DNA of 64,000 nt from Cypionkella aquatica. Lineage in GTDB: Bacteria > Pseudomonadota > Alphaproteobacteria > Rhodobacterales > Rhodobacteraceae. Shown piece after piece: positions 43,904 through 53,631 of the stretch (position 1 is the stretch's first letter; the number at the start of each line of letters is the position of its first letter). Under the pieces are notes generated by a model. It had not been told where the DNA came from. It made no database searches and saw only the letters and a list, made by a program, of their open reading frames with translations. Location of the stretch: positions 124,001-188,000 of the forward strand of contig NZ_BSPP01000002.1 in NCBI RefSeq assembly GCF_030161095.1, given 5' to 3'. A program made the position numbers and the translations under genes.

Positions 43904-45010
43904 TTACTGACTGGCTTCCATCGCGGCAATGATCGCATCGCCCATCTGCGTCGTCGACACTGGCGAGCCGCCTTCTGGCCCCATCAGATCGGCCGTGCGC
44001 ACGCCGTCCGCCAGCACTTTTTCGACCGCTTTTTCGACGCGCGTGGCCTCCGCCCCCATGTTGAACGAATAGCGCAGCGCCATTGCGAACGACAAGATAC
44101 AGGCGATCGGGTTGGCTTTGCCCATGCCGGTGATGTCGGGGGCAGAGCCGTGCACGGGCTCGTAAAGGGCTTTCGGGCGGCCATTGGCCATCGGCAGCCC
44201 AAGGCTGGCCGAGGGCAGCATGCCCAAAGACCCGGTCAGCATCGCGGCCATATCCGACAGCACATCGCCGAACAGGTTGTCGGTTACGATCACGTCGAAC
44301 TGCTTGGGCCAACGGCAGAGCTGCATCGCGCCATTGTCGGCATACATATGCGTCAGCGCCACGTCGGGGTATTCCTTGTCGTGGATTTCCTGCACAACTT
44401 CGCGCCACAGGATGCCGGATTCCATCACATTGGCCTTCTCCATCGAGCAGACCTTGTTGTTGCGTTTGCGGGCCAACTCGAACGCCGATCGCGCAACGCG
44501 GGCGATTTCCGATTCGGTGTAGCGCTGGGTGTTGATGCCCACACGCTCGTTGCCCTCAACGAAAATGCCGCGCGGTTCGCCGAAATAGACGCCGCTGGTC
44601 AATTCGCGCACGATGACGATATCAAGCCCCGCGACCACATCGCGTTTCAGGCTGGAGAAATCGGCAAGCGCGTCAAAGCACTGGGCCGGGCGCAGGTTAG
44701 AGAACAAGTCCATCTCTTTGCGCAGACGCAGCAAGCCCCGCTCGGGCTTTACGGAAAAATCGAGCGTGTCGTATTTCGGGCCGCCGACTGCACCCAGCAG
44801 CACCGCGTCCGCTTCTTGCGCGCGGGCCATGGTTTCATCGGTCAACGGCGTGCCGTGGGCATCGTAGGAACAGCCGCCGACCAGACCTTCGGACACGTCA
44901 AAGCTGACGATGCCTTTGGTGTCGAACCAGCTGATCAGTTTCTTGACCTCGGCCATGACTTCGGGGCCGATGCCGTCGCCGGCGAGGATAAGCAGGGAAG
45001 GATTGGCCAT
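43904..45010 (-). CDS. leuB: 3-Isopropylmalate dehydrogenase
   Basis: This 368-residue NAD-dependent beta-decarboxylating dehydrogenase of leucine synthesis is full length. Diagnostic features are the N-terminal [11 protein letters not shown], substrate residues in [24 protein letters not shown], the metal-binding [14 protein letters not shown], and the NAD site [17 protein letters not shown]. Leucine genes on this strand are leuC-leuD, two accessory genes, then leuB. A terminator behind leuD suggests leuB has its own promoter. Confidence 0.97.
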   Translation of the reverse strand: MANPSLLILAGDGIGPEVMAEVKKLISWFDTKGIVSFDVSEGLVGGCSYDAHGTPLTDETMARAQEADAVLLGAVGGPKYDTLDFSVKPERGLLRLRKEMDLFSNLRPAQCFDALADFSSLKRDVVAGLDIVIVRELTSGVYFGEPRGIFVEGNERVGINTQRYTESEIARVARSAFELARKRNNKVCSMEKANVMESGILWREVVQEIHDKEYPDVALTHMYADNGAMQLCRWPKQFDVIVTDNLFGDVLSDMAAMLTGSLGMLPSASLGLPMANGRPKALYEPVHGSAPDITGMGKANPIACILSFAMALRYSFNMGAEATRVEKAVEKVLADGVRTADLMGPEGGSPVSTTQMGDAIIAAMEASQ

Positions 45011-45092
45011 GTTCGGCTCCGTCGTTGAAGGGTTGCCGATGGCCTAGCCAATGGGGGGGGCAGGGTCAAGGTTCAGCGCCCGGAAATGGCCG

Positions 45093-46247
45093 TTAAGGCA
45101 GCAGATCCAGCCAAACCGGATGGTGGCGCGAGGCCGTGGCAAGGCTGGCAGCGCCCGGATCGCTGTCAGGCGGCCATTCCACCCCAGCGGCTGAGACGCG
45201 CATATCTTTCGACGGCAAGATCACTTCGACCCGCAGGCCGCCAATTTTCGGATAAAGGGCGGTATCCAGCGCCGGATCGCCGGTCTGCCCGGGGTCATGT
45301 CGCATCGAAGTGCTGCGGGGTTTCGGGTCTTGCAGCGCGGCATGATGCAACAAAGCGGCAATCGCATCTTTGCGGCCCGCGCCATCGGCGGGATCAAGGT
45401 TGCTTTGGCCAAGGATCACAAACGGCGGTTTCGGCGGTTTGAACGGCAAATCACCCGCCAGCAGGTGCAGCCAGAACGCCGATTCGTCATGGTTGCGCCG
45501 CCCGTTGCGGTCTTCTGGCCCATCAAAGATCGGCGGGCTGGCGTAATAGGCCAGCAACCGCAGGCTTTCGCCGTTGGGCAGCAGGATCGGCACTTCGTAA
45601 GCGCCGGTGGTGGACAGCAGTTGCGTGCGGGGCGTGTCGGGGGGCATCAATGTGCCGGGCAGATCGCCCCACAGAAACCCACTGAAATCGCGGATGTTTT
45701 TGTCATCTATCGGCAGTTTTGACAGCACGGCCATGCCGCCCTCACCCACCCAACGACCATAGCCTTGGGCATCGCGCGGCTCGCCAAATATGCCGTTGCC
45801 ATCAAGGTCCAACCCGGTCGCAACCCCGGTGTTCGGGCGCAGTGGCATGCGGTAGGGGTAGGGCACCCCGGCCTCTGCCAGACGGCTTTCCAGCGCGGCC
45901 AAAGTCTTGCCCTGCAGATCATAGTCGATGCCGGTCAGCAGCAGCACATCGGCATCCAGATCGGCAATCACCTGCACCGCCGCCATCTGCGCCGGATTGT
46001 CACCACGTCGCAAAGATTGCAGCGCCAAACCGGGACCTTTTGCCCAAAAGTCGATGTTATAGGTGGCAATGCGCAGAGTGGGGCGCAGATCAGCGCAAGC
46101 GGGCCACGCCCAAAGCCAGATCAGGCCGAGGCATACTGCTTGCCATCGGCGCCAAGCATGTTGGCGGCGCGGGTTTCGGTGATCATGTCGGCGATGCGAC
46201 TCATCGCAATGCCGCGCATGAACAGGCTGGCGGGTAGGAAGGCCCAT
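45093..46247 (-). CDS. Endonuclease/exonuclease/phosphatase family protein, exported
   Basis: This DNase I-like fold protein has TLRIATYNIDFWAKG with the first Asn, a second block VLLLTGIDYDLQGKTLAALESRL, VILGQSNLDPADG (Asp/Asn pair) and a closing SRHHPVWLDL (Asp-His motif in degenerate form). A signal-peptide-like stretch (AVCLGLIWLWAWPACA) precedes the domain, so the protein is probably exported. The only standard start in frame is ATG at 46247, which makes a 127-base overlap with the upstream gene and an odd charged leader. A non-standard start nearer 46140 is possible. Function is unknown. Confidence 0.75.
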   Translation of the reverse strand: MGLPTRQPVHARHCDESHRRHDHRNPRRQHAWRRWQAVCLGLIWLWAWPACADLRPTLRIATYNIDFWAKGPGLALQSLRRGDNPAQMAAVQVIADLDADVLLLTGIDYDLQGKTLAALESRLAEAGVPYPYRMPLRPNTGVATGLDLDGNGIFGEPRDAQGYGRWVGEGGMAVLSKLPIDDKNIRDFSGFLWGDLPGTLMPPDTPRTQLLSTTGAYEVPILLPNGESLRLLAYYASPPIFDGPEDRNGRRNHDESAFWLHLLAGDLPFKPPKPPFVILGQSNLDPADGAGRKDAIAALLHHAALQDPKPRSTSMRHDPGQTGDPALDTALYPKIGGLRVEVILPSKDMRVSAAGVEWPPDSDPGAASLATASRHHPVWLDLLP

Positions 46248-47059
46248 GCCGTCATCGTCCAGATCAAGGTTTGTGGCGAGGTCAGCGTCAGCGGTTCAAA
46301 CCCCGTCGACCCGATCTTCACCACGGCTGGAATCAAGAATGGCAGCAAAAACCCTAATGCAATGTTAATGCGTGCATCGCGGGTAAGCCGGGTGACAACA
46401 TCCGCGCCCGCTGTCGGATCGAAGGTCGGCAGATTGACCCAGACGTTGAACGCCCGCCCCCGCGACGGCCAGCGGCCCGCTTTCAAGATCACCACATAAA
46501 CGGACAGCGAAATCAAAGAGATAAGATAAGCCATTCCGGCAGCGGTGCGCACATCGGCGATCTGCTGAGCGGTTGCATCATTGGCAACCATCAGCGTCGC
46601 CAACCGCACCGGGCTATAGGGGAAATCCATCGAAATCCCGATCAGCGTGCCGACGGCATCGGTAAAATCGGTCAGGGTCGAGGGCATGGACTTGCCGCGC
46701 GCGATCATCGACAGCGACACAACTGTGGCCAGCAGCATCAGAAAACGCACCCGGTTGAAGGGCGGGGCGTCGCGGAATTCGACAAGGCTGGGGTAGGTGG
46801 CGTTGTATTCCACAAAGGTCAAAAGGCCGATGAACAGCGCCACAAGCGCCACCATCTGTTTTGCATCTGCTGTTGCGTCGACCAAAAGCACAGAGGGCGT
46901 GGCGACCAGCACCATCACCAAAACCATGCGAACGATCGCGCCTGTTAGCCGCGAAAACACTGCCCTGCCACCCTTCAATCGGCCCTGTTTCGTGTTTTGC
47001 CACGCCAAGGTTCCGAAGATATCCCGCACTTTAAGGCGGGTTGCCTCAATATTGCCCAA
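46121..47059 (-). CDS. Hypothetical multi-pass membrane protein
   Basis: This 312-residue protein has about six hydrophobic segments (for example IVRMVLVMVLVATPSVLLVDA, QMVALVALFIGLLTFVEYNA, FLMLLATVVSLSMIA, MAYLISLISLSVYVVIL, INIALGFLLPFLIPAVV and LIWTMTAWAFLPASLFMRG). No catalytic motif is recognised. TTG at 47059 is preferred because GAAGG lies just upstream and the longer frame runs back through the leuD terminator. It sits between leuD and the endonuclease-like gene, which it overlaps. A shared envelope function is possible but unproven. Confidence 0.7.
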   Translation of the reverse strand: MGNIEATRLKVRDIFGTLAWQNTKQGRLKGGRAVFSRLTGAIVRMVLVMVLVATPSVLLVDATADAKQMVALVALFIGLLTFVEYNATYPSLVEFRDAPPFNRVRFLMLLATVVSLSMIARGKSMPSTLTDFTDAVGTLIGISMDFPYSPVRLATLMVANDATAQQIADVRTAAGMAYLISLISLSVYVVILKAGRWPSRGRAFNVWVNLPTFDPTAGADVVTRLTRDARINIALGFLLPFLIPAVVKIGSTGFEPLTLTSPQTLIWTMTAWAFLPASLFMRGIAMSRIADMITETRAANMLGADGKQYASA

Positions 47060-47167
47060 TTCTTGCCTTCTTTCGGTCTGCACGGCAACAGTTGGCTTAA
47101 CGATCAGTAATATCTGTGGCGATTCCGTGTTCAAGGTGTTGCAGGATTGAATCAAACTGGCGGTAAC

Positions 47168-47192
47168 AAAAAGGCCGCCCCAAGGGGCGGCC
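47168..47192 (-). terminator. Rho-independent terminator of leuCD
   Basis: On the minus strand GGCCGCCCC pairs with GGGGCGGCC across a 2-base spacer (47173-47192), followed by a run of five T. It lies 25 bases after the leuD stop. Confidence 0.92.
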
Positions 47193-47216
47193 CTAGATGT
47201 AGTGGTTTGTGGCGCT

Positions 47217-47822
47217 TTAGGCCCAAGGGTGCAGCACAGCATTCTTTTTCTCAAAAGAATCAATGGCCGAGGCTTTTTCTAAAGTCAGGCCAATATCGTC
47301 CAGTCCATTGATCAGGCAGTGCTTGCGGTGGCCGTCCACCTCGAAGCCAAAGCTTTGACCGTCGGAGGTGGTGACGGTTTGGGCCACCAGATCAACGGTC
47401 TGCCGCGCATTGGCACCCTTTTTCGCATCGGCCATCAGCACATCGACAACCTCTTGCGGCATCACGATCGGCAGGATGCCGTTCTTGAAGCAGTTGTTGT
47501 AGAAAATGTCGGCGAAAGAGGTGCTGATCACGCAACGGATGCCGAAATCGAGCAAAGCCCAAGGCGCATGTTCGCGCGACGAACCACACCCGAAGTTGTC
47601 GCCTGCCACGATGATCTCGGCCTTGCGGTAGGCGGGCTGGTTCAGCACGAAACCTTCGATCTCTGTCCCGTCAAGATTATAGCGCATCTCGTCGAACAGG
47701 TTCACGCCAAGACCCGAACGCTTGATGGTCTTTAGAAACTGCTTGGGGATGATCATATCGGTGTCGATATTGACCAAGGGCATAGGTGCTGCAATGCCGG
47801 TGAGGGTGGTGAATTTATCCAT
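47217..47822 (-). CDS. leuD: 3-Isopropylmalate dehydratase small subunit
   Basis: This 201-residue swivel-domain subunit completes isopropylmalate isomerase with LeuC. Family signatures are [22 protein letters not shown] at the N-terminus, [17 protein letters not shown] near residue 75 and [13 protein letters not shown]. It is 12 bases from leuC and closed by a strong terminator. Confidence 0.97.
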   Translation of the reverse strand: MDKFTTLTGIAAPMPLVNIDTDMIIPKQFLKTIKRSGLGVNLFDEMRYNLDGTEIEGFVLNQPAYRKAEIIVAGDNFGCGSSREHAPWALLDFGIRCVISTSFADIFYNNCFKNGILPIVMPQEVVDVLMADAKKGANARQTVDLVAQTVTTSDGQSFGFEVDGHRKHCLINGLDDIGLTLEKASAIDSFEKKNAVLHPWA

Positions 47823-47834
47823 CTTTACAGCTCC

Positions 47835-49253
47835 TTAAACCGTCTCTGCCATCAACTCGCGCACATCGGTCAGATGACCGGTGATTGCGGCGGCGGCGGC
47901 CATGCCCGGCGACAGCAGGTGGGTGCGGCCCCCGCGACCCTGACGGCCTTCAAAGTTGCGGTTAGAGGTGGCAGCGCAACGCTCGCCCGGTGCCAATTGG
48001 TCCGGGTTCATCGCCAAGCACATCGAGCAGCCCGCCAGACGCCATTCAAAGCCAGCGTCAATGAAGATCTGCGCCAGACCTTCTTCTTCGGCTTGCGCGC
48101 GCACAAGGCCAGAGCCGGGAACGACCATCGCGCGGATGCCGTCTTTCTTCTTCTTGCCCTTGAGGATCGCGGCTGCAGCGCGCAGGTCTTCAATCCGGCC
48201 ATTGGTGCAAGAACCAATGAACACGGTGTCGATCTTGATATCGCTCAGCTTTTGGCCGGGGACGAGGCCCATATAGTCCAACGCGCGCTGCACAGCTTCG
48301 ACCTTGCCGCCAGTGAAATCAGACGGCGAGGGCACGACTGCGGTGATCGGCAGCACGTCTTCGGGGCTGGTGCCCCAAGTGACGAGCGGCGCAATGTCTT
48401 CGCCTTTGATCGTCACAACCTTGTCGAAATGCGCGCCTTCGTCGGTGAACAGCGTCTTCCAATAGGTCACAGCAGCTTCCCATGCGGCGCCTTTCGGTGC
48501 GTGCGGGCGGCCCATGCAATAGGCGAAGGTTTTCTCATCGGGTGCGATCAGGCCAGCGCGGGCGCCGCCCTCAATCGCCATGTTGCAGACGGTCATGCGG
48601 CCTTCCATCGACAATTCGCGGATGGCTTGGCCACAATATTCAATGACATAGCCGGTGCCGCCAGCGGTTCCGGTTTCGCCGATCACTGCCATGGTGATGT
48701 CTTTGGCGGTAACGCCCGGGCGCAGTGAGCCGGTGATTTCAACTTTGAAATTCAGGCCCTTGCGCTGGATCAGCGTCTGGGTGGCCAAAACGTGCTCGAC
48801 TTCCGAGGTGCCGATGCCATGCGCCAAAGAGCCGAATGCCCCGTGGGTGGCGGTGTGGCTGTCACCGCACACCACGGTCATGCCGGGCAGGGTCCAGCCC
48901 TGTTCGGGGCCAACGATATGCACGATGCCTTGGCGGACATCCGAGACCGGATAGTAATGGATGCCGAAATCTTTGGCGTTCTGATCCAAGGCCTGCACCT
49001 GGATGCGGCTGTCTTCGGTCATCGTCGCGGCATTGGCCCGGTCCAGCGTGGTGGGCACGTTATGATCCGGCACGGCGATGGTTTTTTCGGGTGCGCGTAC
49101 TTTGCGACCCGTCATCCGCAGGCCTTCAAAGGCTTGCGGGCTGGTCACTTCATGCACCAGATGGCGGTCGATATACAAAAGGCAGGTGCCGTCTTCGGCT
49201 TGGTGAACGACGTGATCGTCCCAGATTTTGTCGTAAAGCGTGCGAGCGGTCAT
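47835..49253 (-). CDS. leuC: 3-Isopropylmalate dehydratase large subunit
   Basis: This 472-residue aconitase-family subunit carries the 4Fe-4S cluster. The cluster cysteines are in [13 protein letters not shown] and [14 protein letters not shown], and the active-site stretch [28 protein letters not shown] is intact. It isomerises 2-isopropylmalate to 3-isopropylmalate in leucine synthesis. The ATG at 49253 ([16 protein letters not shown]) is the family's standard start, so the longer upstream frame is rejected. Confidence 0.97.
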   Translation of the reverse strand: MTARTLYDKIWDDHVVHQAEDGTCLLYIDRHLVHEVTSPQAFEGLRMTGRKVRAPEKTIAVPDHNVPTTLDRANAATMTEDSRIQVQALDQNAKDFGIHYYPVSDVRQGIVHIVGPEQGWTLPGMTVVCGDSHTATHGAFGSLAHGIGTSEVEHVLATQTLIQRKGLNFKVEITGSLRPGVTAKDITMAVIGETGTAGGTGYVIEYCGQAIRELSMEGRMTVCNMAIEGGARAGLIAPDEKTFAYCMGRPHAPKGAAWEAAVTYWKTLFTDEGAHFDKVVTIKGEDIAPLVTWGTSPEDVLPITAVVPSPSDFTGGKVEAVQRALDYMGLVPGQKLSDIKIDTVFIGSCTNGRIEDLRAAAAILKGKKKKDGIRAMVVPGSGLVRAQAEEEGLAQIFIDAGFEWRLAGCSMCLAMNPDQLAPGERCAATSNRNFEGRQGRGGRTHLLSPGMAAAAAITGHLTDVRELMAETV

Positions 49254-49548
49254 GGCTGGCTCATCCTCGGAATTTGGAAAGGGGATTGGCGTGAGGCGGG
49301 GCATGAAGCCCTGAAAACCGATCAGACGTGCGCAAGAATGGCGCGGGTGGCCCCGTAAAACCGCCACGGCAGGCGGTCATGGTCGGCGATGTCAAAAAAC
49401 CGGATCATGCGGGGGATATACGCCTTTGCCGCTTTGCAGGCAAGGGTCGAGGCAGGGTCATCTAAAGCGCTATGGCAAAATGCGCGCTGCTGGCGCGGGC
49501 ATCCGGGGGCGGGTTCGCCCCCGATGCAGATTTAGGCTTCGAGGCGCA
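49254..49548. promoter_or_regulatory. leuC upstream region
   Basis: These 295 bases must hold the leuCD promoter. A 28-codon minus-strand frame (49322-49408) lacks a ribosome site and has few Leu codons, so it is not a classic leader peptide. A GGGGGCG/CGCCCCC hairpin at about 49505-49525 may end the upstream DUF3563 transcript. Confidence 0.4.
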
Positions 49549-49689
49549 TCAGAACTGCGCGAAACGTCCGCGTTCGATTTCGCGCTCGCGGCATTCCAGG
49601 TCATAGATGCTGACAGCGCCGTTGAGATATTCAAGCTCTGCCTCGTCGCGCGTTTTGCGGCGCGGCAGCAGTTTAAGGAACTTGGTCAT
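49549..49689 (-). CDS. Small DUF3563-like protein
   Basis: This 46-residue protein has a basic N-terminus (MTKFLKLLPRRKTRDEAE) and the conserved core YLNGAVSIYDLECREREIERGRF, matching the short DUF3563 family of alpha- and betaproteobacteria. GGAGT precedes the ATG at an eight-base spacing. Function is unknown; it is probably helical and cytoplasmic. It stands as a single gene between leuC and rsfS, and the roughly 270 bases upstream show only its likely promoter. Confidence 0.78.
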   Translation of the reverse strand: MTKFLKLLPRRKTRDEAELEYLNGAVSIYDLECREREIERGRFAQF

Positions 49690-49956
49690 GGTGTTTACTC
49701 CGTTGTTCCCTCCCTGCTGACAATATGCTGCGTTGCAGCGTAGATGTGTAGGTATGCAATAAGTATTGCTGGCATGCAGTGGGCGCATGGCTTTCTGCGC
49801 GTTTTTTAGTCGGGCCTGCTGTCCAAGAGGCAGATCCAAGCCCTTGCGAAGCAGCGATTGGCAGGGTAGACGCGCGCCTTCGCCTGCCGTTGAGATTGTT
49901 GCCTTGCAATGATAGGCTGGAATCAATCTTGCGCCGGGCCCGCATCGGCCCGCTAA

Positions 49957-50379
49957 TTGGAGGACGTTGTCCTGTCACATTCTGATCCTGCCACCGGATT
50001 GCCGGTTGGCCCACGCGCTGCCCGCGCCTCTGATGACTATACCGCCGAAGATATGCTGGCCGCCGTGCTGGCCTCGGTTGACGATGATAAAGCTGAAGAG
50101 ATCGTGCAGATTGATCTGCGTGGGCGCTCGGATGTGGCCGATTATATGGTGATCTGCTCGGGCCGCTCCTCCCGGCAAGTGGCCTCGATCTCCGAAAAAT
50201 TGGCGGATCGGCTGAAAGAGCAGTTCCACCTTTCGGCGCGGATGGAAGGCAAAGAGACCGGCGATTGGGTGCTGATTGATGCGGGCGATGTGATCGTCCA
50301 TGTCTTCCGGCCCGAAGTGCGTGAGTTCTATGATCTTGAAAAGATGTGGCTTCCGGGAAGCGCGCATCGCGGGGCGTAA
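49957..50379 (+). CDS. rsfS: Ribosome silencing factor
   Basis: This RsfS/Iojap protein of about 140 residues binds ribosomal protein L14 and blocks subunit joining during starvation. The core DDKAEEIVQIDLRGRSDVADYMVICSGRSSRQV and GDWVLIDAGDVIVHVFRPEVREFYDLEKMW are unmistakable. The start is uncertain: no ATG precedes the domain. TTG at 49957 overlaps its own GGAGGA, while CTG at 49972 would be correctly spaced from it. It is followed after three bases by rlmH, the usual pairing. Confidence 0.92.
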   Translation: MEDVVLSHSDPATGLPVGPRAARASDDYTAEDMLAAVLASVDDDKAEEIVQIDLRGRSDVADYMVICSGRSSRQVASISEKLADRLKEQFHLSARMEGKETGDWVLIDAGDVIVHVFRPEVREFYDLEKMWLPGSAHRGA

Positions 50380-50382
50380 GGC

Positions 50383-50853
50383 TTGCGGCTGCATGTCTGT
50401 GCGGTCGGTCGGCTGCGGGCTGGGCCTGAACGCGATCTGGTCGATGACTACTACACGCGGCTGGATCGCACCGGGCGGGCGCTAAGCCTTGGCCCGGTGA
50501 GCGAGCTTGAGGTTGAAGACAAGAAAAACCTTGGCATGGCCGCAGAGGCGGTTTTGCTGGAGCGCGCCATTCCTGCGGGGGCGCTGATTGCGACGTTGGA
50601 TGAACGCGGGCGCGTTTTATCGTCGCCGGAATTTGCTGAGATGCTGGCAGGCTGGCGCGATGGCGGGCGGCAGGATGTGGCCTTTGTGATCGGCGGCGCC
50701 GATGGGATTGACCCAGCCTTGCGCGCGAAGGCGGGCTTTAGCCTCAGCTTTGGGCGCATGGTCTGGCCGCATATGCTGGTGCGGGTGATGCTGGCGGAGC
50801 AATTGTATCGGGCGGCAACGATTCTGGGCGGCGGCCCGTATCACCGGGCGTAA
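50383..50853 (+). CDS. rlmH: 23S rRNA (pseudouridine1915-N3)-methyltransferase
   Basis: This 156-residue SPOUT-fold methyltransferase is complete. FVIGGADGIDPALRAKA forms the knotted SAM-binding loop, and the C-terminal LAEQLYRAATILGGGPYHRA is the family signature. It methylates pseudouridine 1915 in helix 69 of 23S rRNA. The start is TTG at 50383, three bases after rsfS. Confidence 0.95.
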   Translation: MRLHVCAVGRLRAGPERDLVDDYYTRLDRTGRALSLGPVSELEVEDKKNLGMAAEAVLLERAIPAGALIATLDERGRVLSSPEFAEMLAGWRDGGRQDVAFVIGGADGIDPALRAKAGFSLSFGRMVWPHMLVRVMLAEQLYRAATILGGGPYHRA

Positions 50854-50855
50854 GC

Positions 50856-50874
50856 GAATTCCGGCGCGGAATTC
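50856..50874 (+). terminator. Terminator after rlmH
   Basis: GAATTCCG pairs with CGGAATTC around a 3-base loop, and a T6 run at 50881-50889 follows within a second AT-rich dyad (CGATTTTTT/AAAAAATCG). Confidence 0.7.
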
Positions 50875-50973
50875 GGCACGATTTTTTCTAAAAAAATCGA
50901 CCCGCGTGGGGCAGGCGTTGCTCTGACAGAATCAGGGCGCTAGAAGCATCTGACGCATTGGAAAGGCTCTGAC

Positions 50974-52500
50974 ATGTCCCGCAAACCTGTTGTTCTGTGC
51001 ATTCTGGATGGTTGGGGGATCAATGCCGATCCGACCTCTAGCGCGCCTGCGCAAGCCAATGTGCCGAACTTCAACCGGATCTGGGCGACGTGTCCGCACT
51101 CTACCTTGATCACCTATGGTCCGGATGTGGGGCTGCCGACCGGGCAGATGGGCAACTCGGAAGTGGGCCATACCAATATCGGCGCGGGGCGGGTGGTGGC
51201 GATGGATCTGGGCGCGATTGATCTGGCGGTGGAGGATGGCAGCTTTGCCACCAATCCTTCGCTGTTGGAATTTGTGGCCAAGCTGAAGGCGAGCGGGGGC
51301 ACCGCGCATTTGATGGGCATGGTGTCGGATGGCGGGGTGCATGGCCATATCACCCATGTGATCGCGGCGTGTCGGGTGATCACGGCGATGGGTATTCCTG
51401 TGGCGCTGCATGCGATCACCGATGGGCGGGATGTGTCGCCTTCGTCGGCTGCGGAATTCATTGACGTGCTGATGGTGCAGCTGCCGAGCGGCGCGAAAGT
51501 GGCCACGGTGATCGGGCGCTATTGGGCGATGGACCGCGACAATCGGTGGGAGCGGGTGCAGCGCGCTTATGATGCGATGGTGATGGCCAATGGCGAACAT
51601 GCCGAGACGCCCGCGCAGGCCGTCGCGCAATCCTACGCCAAGGGCGAGATGGATGAATTTATCGCCCCCACGGTGATCGGAGATTATCAGGGCGCAATTG
51701 ACGGCGACGGGGTGTTTTGCCTGAATTTCCGCTCGGATCGTTCGCGGGAAATTTTAGGCGCACTGGCGGCACCCGGTTTTGCGGGCTTTGCCACCGGGGA
51801 TCGGCCGGAATGGGCGGCGATGCTGGGCATGGTGGAATACTCCACCGACCACAATGAGTATATGGCCACGGCTTACCCAAAGCGCAGCATTTCCAATACT
51901 TTGGGCGAGTGGGTGGCCAAGCAGGGGCTGACGCAGTTCCGGCTGGCGGAAACCGAGAAATACCCGCATGTGACGTTTTTCTTGAATGGTGGGCGTGAGG
52001 TGCCGTTTGAAGGCGAGGACCGCGCGATGCCGAAATCGCCGAAGGTTGCGACCTATGATTTGCAGCCGGAGATGTCGTCGGTTGAAGTTGCCGATAACCT
52101 CGTGATGGCGATTGAGAAGGGCTATGATTTGATCGTGGTGAACTTTGCCAACCCGGATATGGTGGGCCATACCGGCAGCCTGACGGCGGCGATCAAGGCG
52201 TGTGAGGCGGTGGATATCGGTCTGGGTCGCGCGCTGGTGGCGTTGCAGGCCAAAGGCGGCGCGATGATTGTCACCGCCGATCATGGCAATTGCGAGCTGA
52301 TGATTGATCCAGTGACCGGCGGGCCGCACACCTCGCACACGGTCAATCCGGTGCCGGTGGTGCTGGTTGGCGGGCCAGCGGGCGCGGTTTTGCGCGATGG
52401 GGGCCGCTTGGGTGATCTTGCGCCGACAATTCTGGCGCTGATGGGGCTGCCGCAGCCGCCCGAGATGACCGGGCGTGATCTGATGCAGACCGGGATTTAA
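50974..52500 (+). CDS. gpmI: 2,3-Bisphosphoglycerate-independent phosphoglycerate mutase
   Basis: This 508-residue Mn-dependent glycolytic mutase belongs to the alkaline phosphatase superfamily. The catalytic Ser lies in TGQMGNSEVGHTNIGAGR near residue 60, DGRDVSP and RYWAMDRDNRW are substrate-site blocks, and the metal sites include NFANPDMVGHTG and TADHGNCE. Length is standard. It heads a run with the envC-like gene (six bases apart) and ctpA. Confidence 0.97.
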   Translation: MSRKPVVLCILDGWGINADPTSSAPAQANVPNFNRIWATCPHSTLITYGPDVGLPTGQMGNSEVGHTNIGAGRVVAMDLGAIDLAVEDGSFATNPSLLEFVAKLKASGGTAHLMGMVSDGGVHGHITHVIAACRVITAMGIPVALHAITDGRDVSPSSAAEFIDVLMVQLPSGAKVATVIGRYWAMDRDNRWERVQRAYDAMVMANGEHAETPAQAVAQSYAKGEMDEFIAPTVIGDYQGAIDGDGVFCLNFRSDRSREILGALAAPGFAGFATGDRPEWAAMLGMVEYSTDHNEYMATAYPKRSISNTLGEWVAKQGLTQFRLAETEKYPHVTFFLNGGREVPFEGEDRAMPKSPKVATYDLQPEMSSVEVADNLVMAIEKGYDLIVVNFANPDMVGHTGSLTAAIKACEAVDIGLGRALVALQAKGGAMIVTADHGNCELMIDPVTGGPHTSHTVNPVPVVLVGGPAGAVLRDGGRLGDLAPTILALMGLPQPPEMTGRDLMQTGI

Positions 52501-52506
52501 CGCGGC

Positions 52507-53622
52507 ATGATCCGCAAAACTGCCATTGCTTTGATGCTGACCACCTCTGTGGCGTGGGGCGGCGTGGCGGAAGATGCGGCAGAGGCCAGCGCGCAGTTGC
52601 AACAAGCGGTAGCGGCGCTGCAAGAGGCCGAGGGCGCGAAGGATCGTGTCGCGGCGCTGACGCAGACGATCAAGGCCTATGAAGAGGGGCTGGCGGCATT
52701 GCGTGAAGCCCTGCGGCAGGCCGAGCTGCGCGAAACCGCGCTGACCTTGCAATTTCAGGCAAAACGCGACCGCATTGCCCAGCTTTTGGGGGTGCTTGCG
52801 CGCATTGATGCAGAACCGGGGCCACTGCTTTTGTTGCACCCGACCGGGCCTTTGGGCACGGTGCGTTCGGGCATGATGCTGGCCGATGTGACGCCAGCGC
52901 TACAAGCCGAAGTCAATGATTTGAAAGGGCAATTGCAAGAACTGTCCGATCTGCGCAGCCTGCAGAAAGCCGCGGGCGAAACTTTGGGGCAGGGTCTGCA
53001 GGCGGCACAAACTGCGCGGTCCGAGCTGAGCCAAGCCATGTCAGACCGGACCAAATTGCCCAAACGCTTTACCGAAGACCCCGAGGTGCTGAAGGGCCTA
53101 TTGGAATCTGCGGATACGCTGGAATCCTTCGCGGCGGGCCTTGCCTTGGACGATACCGGCAATGCCAGCTTTGCCGATCAACAGGGCAAACTCGATCTGC
53201 CCGCGCTGGGCACGCTGCTGTTGAAACCGAATGAAACCGATGTGCGCGGTGTCACCCGCCCCGGCATGACGCTTGCCACCCGGCCGGGTGCATTGGTGAC
53301 AAGCCCTTGGGCTGCGACCATCCGCTATCGCGGACCTTTGCTCGACTACGGAAACGTGATGATCATAGAGCCCGGCGGCGGCTATCTTATGGTTCTGGGC
53401 GGCTTGGATCAGGTGTATGGCGAAGTGGGCGAAGTGATCGCAAAGGGTGCTGCGCTGGGTTTGATGGGCGGCGGGGCGCAGGCAAGCGGTGATCTTTTGG
53501 CACCGGCTAAAGAAGGCAGTGGCGGACGCGAGACGGAAACGCTTTACATAGAGTTGAGGCAAGGCGCTGCGCCAGTGGACCCGATGGCGTGGTTCGCGGC
53601 AACAGCCAAAGCAGAGGAATAG
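52507..53622 (+). CDS. Murein hydrolase activator, EnvC family (degenerate LytM)
   Basis: This 371-residue exported protein has a short signal peptide, a long coiled-coil region (residues 25-220) and a C-terminal LytM/M23-like domain (RPGALVTSPWAATIRYRGPLLDYGNVMIIEPGGGYLMVLGG...). The His-x3-Asp and His-x-His zinc ligands of active LytM enzymes are missing, as in E. coli EnvC, so it should activate amidases at the septum rather than cut peptidoglycan itself. It lies between gpmI and ctpA, a conserved alphaproteobacterial arrangement. Confidence 0.87.
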   Translation: MIRKTAIALMLTTSVAWGGVAEDAAEASAQLQQAVAALQEAEGAKDRVAALTQTIKAYEEGLAALREALRQAELRETALTLQFQAKRDRIAQLLGVLARIDAEPGPLLLLHPTGPLGTVRSGMMLADVTPALQAEVNDLKGQLQELSDLRSLQKAAGETLGQGLQAAQTARSELSQAMSDRTKLPKRFTEDPEVLKGLLESADTLESFAAGLALDDTGNASFADQQGKLDLPALGTLLLKPNETDVRGVTRPGMTLATRPGALVTSPWAATIRYRGPLLDYGNVMIIEPGGGYLMVLGGLDQVYGEVGEVIAKGAALGLMGGGAQASGDLLAPAKEGSGGRETETLYIELRQGAAPVDPMAWFAATAKAEE

Positions 53623-53631
53623 GACGAGCCG

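Noticed and set aside
49322-49408. 28-codon frame upstream of leuC as a leucine leader peptide
   Set aside because: Only two Leu codons, no ribosome site, and no terminator/antiterminator pair seen before leuC.
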